Source: Mycolicibacterium vulneris (GTDB taxonomy: Bacteria > Actinomycetota > Actinomycetes > Mycobacteriales > Mycobacteriaceae). From it: a stretch of 36,348 nucleotides of DNA. A program made the position numbers and the translations under genes. The notes under the pieces were generated by a model. It was not told the origin of the DNA. It searched no databases and saw only the letters and a list, made by a program, of their open reading frames with translations. The stretch lies in contig NZ_NCXM01000045.1 of the NCBI RefSeq assembly GCF_002104765.1, forward strand, positions 1 through 36,348. The letters run 5' to 3'. Positions 33,846-36,348 of this stretch are shown in pieces. Position 1 is the first letter of the stretch. Each line of letters opens with the position of its first letter.

Positions 33846-34231
33846 CGCCTCCGCGCCGCGGCACCGATCGCCCCTTCACCGTGATCGTCTGCGCCACTTG
33901 CGCGGTCGGCCACGAGCTATCGATGATCGACGAACTGCGTCCCACCATCCGGCGCTGTCCACACTCCGTGCTGGTCTCGGCCGCCTGCATGCTCGGACCG
34001 CTCACCTGTGCGTCGCGGCCGACCGGGTGCGGCGTCATGGCCGTGGTGCAGCCCTGCACGAGCGATCGGGTGGCCTGCGGCCCGGCGCATTGGATAGGCC
34101 CCATCGCCGACAGTGCCGCGGCCGCCGAACTGCGCGATTGGCTGGAGCGCGGGCAGTGGGAAAACACGCCCGTCCCAGCCCAACTCGGGCAGCATGAGCG
34201 GTGGACGAGTGGCTCCAGCCGACGCAACTGA
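33842..34231 (+). CDS. eight-cysteine protein of unknown function at the end of the ribosomal operon
   Basis: 129 residues from ATG 33842, overlapping the rpsR2 stop. Eight Cys fall in the first 80 residues (17, 20, 39, 49, 56, 63, 72, 79), starting with VIVCATC and continuing through SAACMLGPLTCASRPTGCG. The spacing suggests a thioredoxin-like [2Fe-2S] or zinc-binding fold, somewhat like DUF1636 proteins, but I cannot assign it. Placed last in a Zur-controlled operon of cysteine-poor proteins, it may handle metal, for example as a zinc scavenger or chaperone; this is inference. It ends 4 bases from the convergent YcgQ-like gene. Confidence 0.75.
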   Translation: MTPPRRGTDRPFTVIVCATCAVGHELSMIDELRPTIRRCPHSVLVSAACMLGPLTCASRPTGCGVMAVVQPCTSDRVACGPAHWIGPIADSAAAAELRDWLERGQWENTPVPAQLGQHERWTSGSSRRN

Positions 34232-34235
34232 TGGG

Positions 34236-34973
34236 TCAGTGGGGGTAGGCGTACGGGTTGGGTGGGGCGTCGATGCGGGTGACCGCGGTGGCCTGCAGCG
34301 TGGGAATCGGCGGCGAATTCGGTTGCCGCGGTGCGGGTATGACCTGGCCTTGGACCCGGATCCAGGTGTTGTCCGATAGCCCGGCCGCCTCCCCGGCCGC
34401 GGGCCCGCGCAGGTGGATGCGGGCCAGCTGAGCGTCGGCCGCGCAGCAGATGATGACGACGCGACCGAGGTCGACGCCCTGCGCCTCGTTGAGCACGAAA
34501 CCGGTGACGTTGATCGACCGGTTCGTCAACGATCCGGTCGTGTCGTGCGCTTCGCGCATCAGCACCTCGGGCAGCGAGACGTCCGGGTCCGGCCCGGGCG
34601 GCAGCGGCGGGAATGCTTTGTTCAGAGCATCATTGGATACAGACGTCACCGACGGGGTGGCGGCCGAGGGCCGCAATGCGGGAGGCGCCACGAACATCAG
34701 CACCAGAACCGCGACCACGAGCATCCAGACGATGCCGGTCCGATGGGAATGCCCGTGGCCATGATCGGCTTCCGCCTCACTCGTCCGCGGGCCGCCCCGG
34801 CGAATGTCGCCGACGATCGCCACCAGCGCCAAACCGATGAGCACCACCGCCGACACGATCAGCCACGGCATCAGCCCGGGCTTGACGTAACGGGTGAACA
34901 CGCCCGACCCGGTGATCATGGCGATGCTGATGCCTACCAACAGCAGCACGGTGTTCTCGGCCTCGCGGCTCAT
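34236..34973 (-). CDS. TIGR03943/YcgQ-family membrane protein
   Basis: 245 residues from ATG 34973. Two N-terminal membrane helices are followed by a His-rich loop (DHGHGHSHRTG, about residues 70-80), another helix and a soluble domain containing SINVTGFVLNE and RVVIICCAADAQLARIHL, which is the family signature. It overlaps the permease stop by one base (TGATG). YcgQ-YcgR pairs often accompany Zur-controlled genes and are suspected metal transport or metallochaperone systems; the transported species is unknown. Confidence 0.82.
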   Translation of the reverse strand: MSREAENTVLLLVGISIAMITGSGVFTRYVKPGLMPWLIVSAVVLIGLALVAIVGDIRRGGPRTSEAEADHGHGHSHRTGIVWMLVVAVLVLMFVAPPALRPSAATPSVTSVSNDALNKAFPPLPPGPDPDVSLPEVLMREAHDTTGSLTNRSINVTGFVLNEAQGVDLGRVVIICCAADAQLARIHLRGPAAGEAAGLSDNTWIRVQGQVIPAPRQPNSPPIPTLQATAVTRIDAPPNPYAYPH

Positions 34974-35965
34974 CAACGGGCCCCCAACGCGAAAATCCCG
35001 ATCGTGCAGGCGCTCGCGATGGCCACCACGAACGTGCAGGGGGCGAAGCGCGCGGCGAACGCCCGGCCGAACATGCCCGCCTGCATCGCGAACAGCTTGA
35101 CATCGACGGCCGGACCGACGACGAGAAACACCAGCCGGGGCAGCAGCGGCACCATCGTCATGCTGGCCGCCACGAACGCGTCGGCCTCCGAACACAGCGC
35201 CAGCACCACCGCCAGGGCGGCCATCAGCACGACGCCGAGCACGAGGTCGGTCGCCAGATGCGCGAACACCCACTGCGGCACCACCACGTGCAGCAGGGCC
35301 GCCGCGGCCGCGCCGAGCACCAAATACGATGCGGCCTGCAGGAAGTCGTGACGCGCGGCCTCGGTGAAGACCACCCATCTCGGTTCGGTCTGCGTTCCCG
35401 CGGCGGGCAGCCGGCGGGTGATCCATTCCGGGCGACCCCACCGCGACCACGCCCAGCCCATCACCACCGCGGTCAGCAGCGACGCCCCCATGCGGGCGAA
35501 GACCATCCGGGGCGCGCCCGGAAACGCCACCGCCGTGGCGACCAGGACGACCGGGTTGATCGCCGGCGCGGCCAGCATGAACGTCAACGCCGCGGCCCCG
35601 GTCGCACCGCCTTCGCCGAACAGCCGTCGCGCCAACGGAACTGAACCACATTCACACCCCGGCAGCGCGACGCCGCCGACACCGGCCGCCACCACCGCCA
35701 AGGCCGGCCGGCGTGGCAACCAGCGCGCCAGCCGCTGCGGCGACACGAATGTCGCAATGAGGCCGCTGACCACGACCCCGAGCACCAGGAACGGGATCGC
35801 CTGCACGAAAACCCCGCAGAACACGGTGCCCATCGTGGACAGCGACGCGCTGTTGAAGACGGCATTGCGCAGGGTCGTCGCGGCCAAAGCGCAGGCCAAA
35901 AGGAGCGCCACCAGCACTTCCATTGACCCCAGCCGCAATCTGCGCCCGGACTTCAGCGTCTCCAC
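34973..35965 (-). CDS. DUF318/YcgR-type permease
   Basis: 330 residues, about eight membrane helices. GVALPGCECGSVPLARRL (about residues 99-116) is the hallmark CxCG motif of this permease family, repeated in spirit by ALCSEADAFVAAS in the second half. The start GTG 35965 lies 6 bases after a GATAAT hexamer, which fits a leaderless transcript. I see no Zur box in the 73 bases before it. It is cotranscribed with the YcgQ-like gene. The substrate is not known. Confidence 0.83.
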   Translation of the reverse strand: METLKSGRRLRLGSMEVLVALLLACALAATTLRNAVFNSASLSTMGTVFCGVFVQAIPFLVLGVVVSGLIATFVSPQRLARWLPRRPALAVVAAGVGGVALPGCECGSVPLARRLFGEGGATGAAALTFMLAAPAINPVVLVATAVAFPGAPRMVFARMGASLLTAVVMGWAWSRWGRPEWITRRLPAAGTQTEPRWVVFTEAARHDFLQAASYLVLGAAAAALLHVVVPQWVFAHLATDLVLGVVLMAALAVVLALCSEADAFVAASMTMVPLLPRLVFLVVGPAVDVKLFAMQAGMFGRAFAARFAPCTFVVAIASACTIGIFALGAR

Positions 35966-36038
35966 CGCGTCATTATCTCAGCGCGCACCAGGGCGGGGCC
36001 CGCGGGACGGACCGACCAGGCCAACGGGGCGCCCGGCG

Positions 36039-36348
36039 CTAGGCGCCCCCGTCGTCGCCGTCCCGGCCCCAGGTGCCCGGCATCATCGGCAGCGTCGGTC
36101 CACCGCCGAACTCGTCGCCGGCCAGTGTGGTCAGCCCGACCGCCGCAGCGGCCGCGTCCCTGCGCGCGGTGCCGGCGAATCCCAGCGTGCCGGCGCCGTG
36201 CTCCGATGCCATCGATTCCCCGCCGTCGGACGGTACTCCCCAGTCCGGGTCGAGGTTGACGTTCATGTTCATGTACTCGTCGCCGTACCCCCGCTGTGTC
36301 GCGCGCCGGCGCCGGCGCGCGACACAGCGGGGGTACGGCGACGAGTAC
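36039..36348 (-). CDS. C-terminus of a PPE-PPW protein (PPE3-like), 5' end outside window
   Basis: The frame ends at TAG 36039. LGFAGTARRD and PTLPMMPGTW are the GFxGT and PPW motifs of the same subfamily as PPE4 and the PPE at 26292. An Arg-rich run before ATQRGYGDEY matches the RARRRRRAT of the other PPE. Only about 36039-36320 looks genuine: bases 36321-36348 mirror 36273-36300 and encode residues with no counterpart in the family. By position this is a candidate for the PPE3 orthologue. Confidence 0.8.
   Translation of the reverse strand, partial: YSSPYPRCVARRRRRATQRGYGDEYMNMNVNLDPDWGVPSDGGESMASEHGAGTLGFAGTARRDAAAAAVGLTTLAGDEFGGGPTLPMMPGTWGRDGDDGGA
36273..36348. repeat. perfect 76-bp inverted repeat at the window end
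   Basis: The 38 bases from 36273 are followed at once by their exact reverse complement to 36348, with no loop. The centre GCGCGCCGGCGCCGGCGCGC (36301-36320) is naturally self-complementary because it encodes an Arg run; the outer 28 bases on the right duplicate PPE coding sequence in reverse. This is most likely an assembly or amplification fold-back at a contig end. Confidence 0.92.

Noticed and set aside
34974..35651. N-terminal fusion onto the YcgQ-like protein
   Set aside because: That part overlaps the permease gene in a wrong frame. The ATG at 34973 overlaps the permease stop and begins the conserved N-terminal helix.
36273..36348. Terminator, origin or attachment site at the large palindrome
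   Set aside because: It is loopless, lies inside PPE coding sequence and its outer arm duplicates that sequence in reverse, which fits an artefact better.
1..36348. tRNA, rRNA, insertion sequences, integrases or phage genes
   Set aside because: I looked for transposase or integrase motifs and tRNA-like sequence and saw none; movement is suggested only by composition, repeats and odd junctions.

Overview
The window is high-GC actinobacterial DNA from a Mycobacterium. It carries a complete ESX-3 type VII secretion locus with the gene order known from M. tuberculosis, all on the minus strand, plus the usual mycobacterial flanking genes. The species cannot be fixed from the sequence; a slow-growing non-tuberculous species is the best guess. 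Correspondence to M. tuberculosis genes (Rv numbers) is from memory of gene order and protein motifs, not from a search.

Layout. 1-4063: an Hsp70-like membrane protein (Rv0312-like, cut by the window start), an Rv0311-like protein, a divergent TetR regulator and a SnoaL-like protein. 4067-9712: an exported L,D-transpeptidase-like protein, a PAP2 phosphatase, two small proteins, BluB, a sulfatase, a broken Stf0 sulfotransferase behind a 56-bp tandem repeat, and trans-aconitate methyltransferase. 9772-11076: an alpha/beta hydrolase. 11066-25902: the ESX-3 operon, read right to left as eccA3-eccB3-eccC3-PE5-PPE4-esxG-esxH-espG3-eccD3-mycP3-eccE3, driven from a control region at 25903-26291 that holds two IdeR-like iron boxes and a Zur-like zinc box. 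26292-29008: a PPE gene and an Rv0281-like methyltransferase. 29160-31402: a JmjC/ribosomal-oxygenase-like gene and a PAPS-type sulfotransferase gene. 31399-35965: a zinc-starvation module made of zinc-independent ribosomal proteins L28, L33, S14 and S18, a truncated L31, the CobW-like protein of the Rv0106/Mrf family, an 8-cysteine protein and a YcgR/YcgQ-type permease pair. 36039-36348: the C-terminus of another PPE protein, ending in a perfect 76-bp palindrome that looks like an assembly fold-back.

How it fits together. ESX-3 serves iron and zinc acquisition, and the module to its right is the classic zinc-sparing response. Four Zur-like boxes (centres near 26124, 31410, 32785 and 32840) tie them together, so this stretch looks like a metal-limitation superlocus. 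The most striking observations are: (1) MycP3, the ESX-3 mycosin protease, has lost two of its three catalytic residues (His to Asn, Ser to Gly) while the rest of the gene is intact; (2) the L31 gene is cut off exactly at an orphan Zur box that also supplies the stop codon of the convergent sulfotransferase gene; (3) a protein-hydroxylase-like gene paired with a sulfotransferase sits between ESX-3 and the alternative ribosomal proteins; (4) a sulfotransferase gene has been reduced to its C-terminal third at a tandem repeat.
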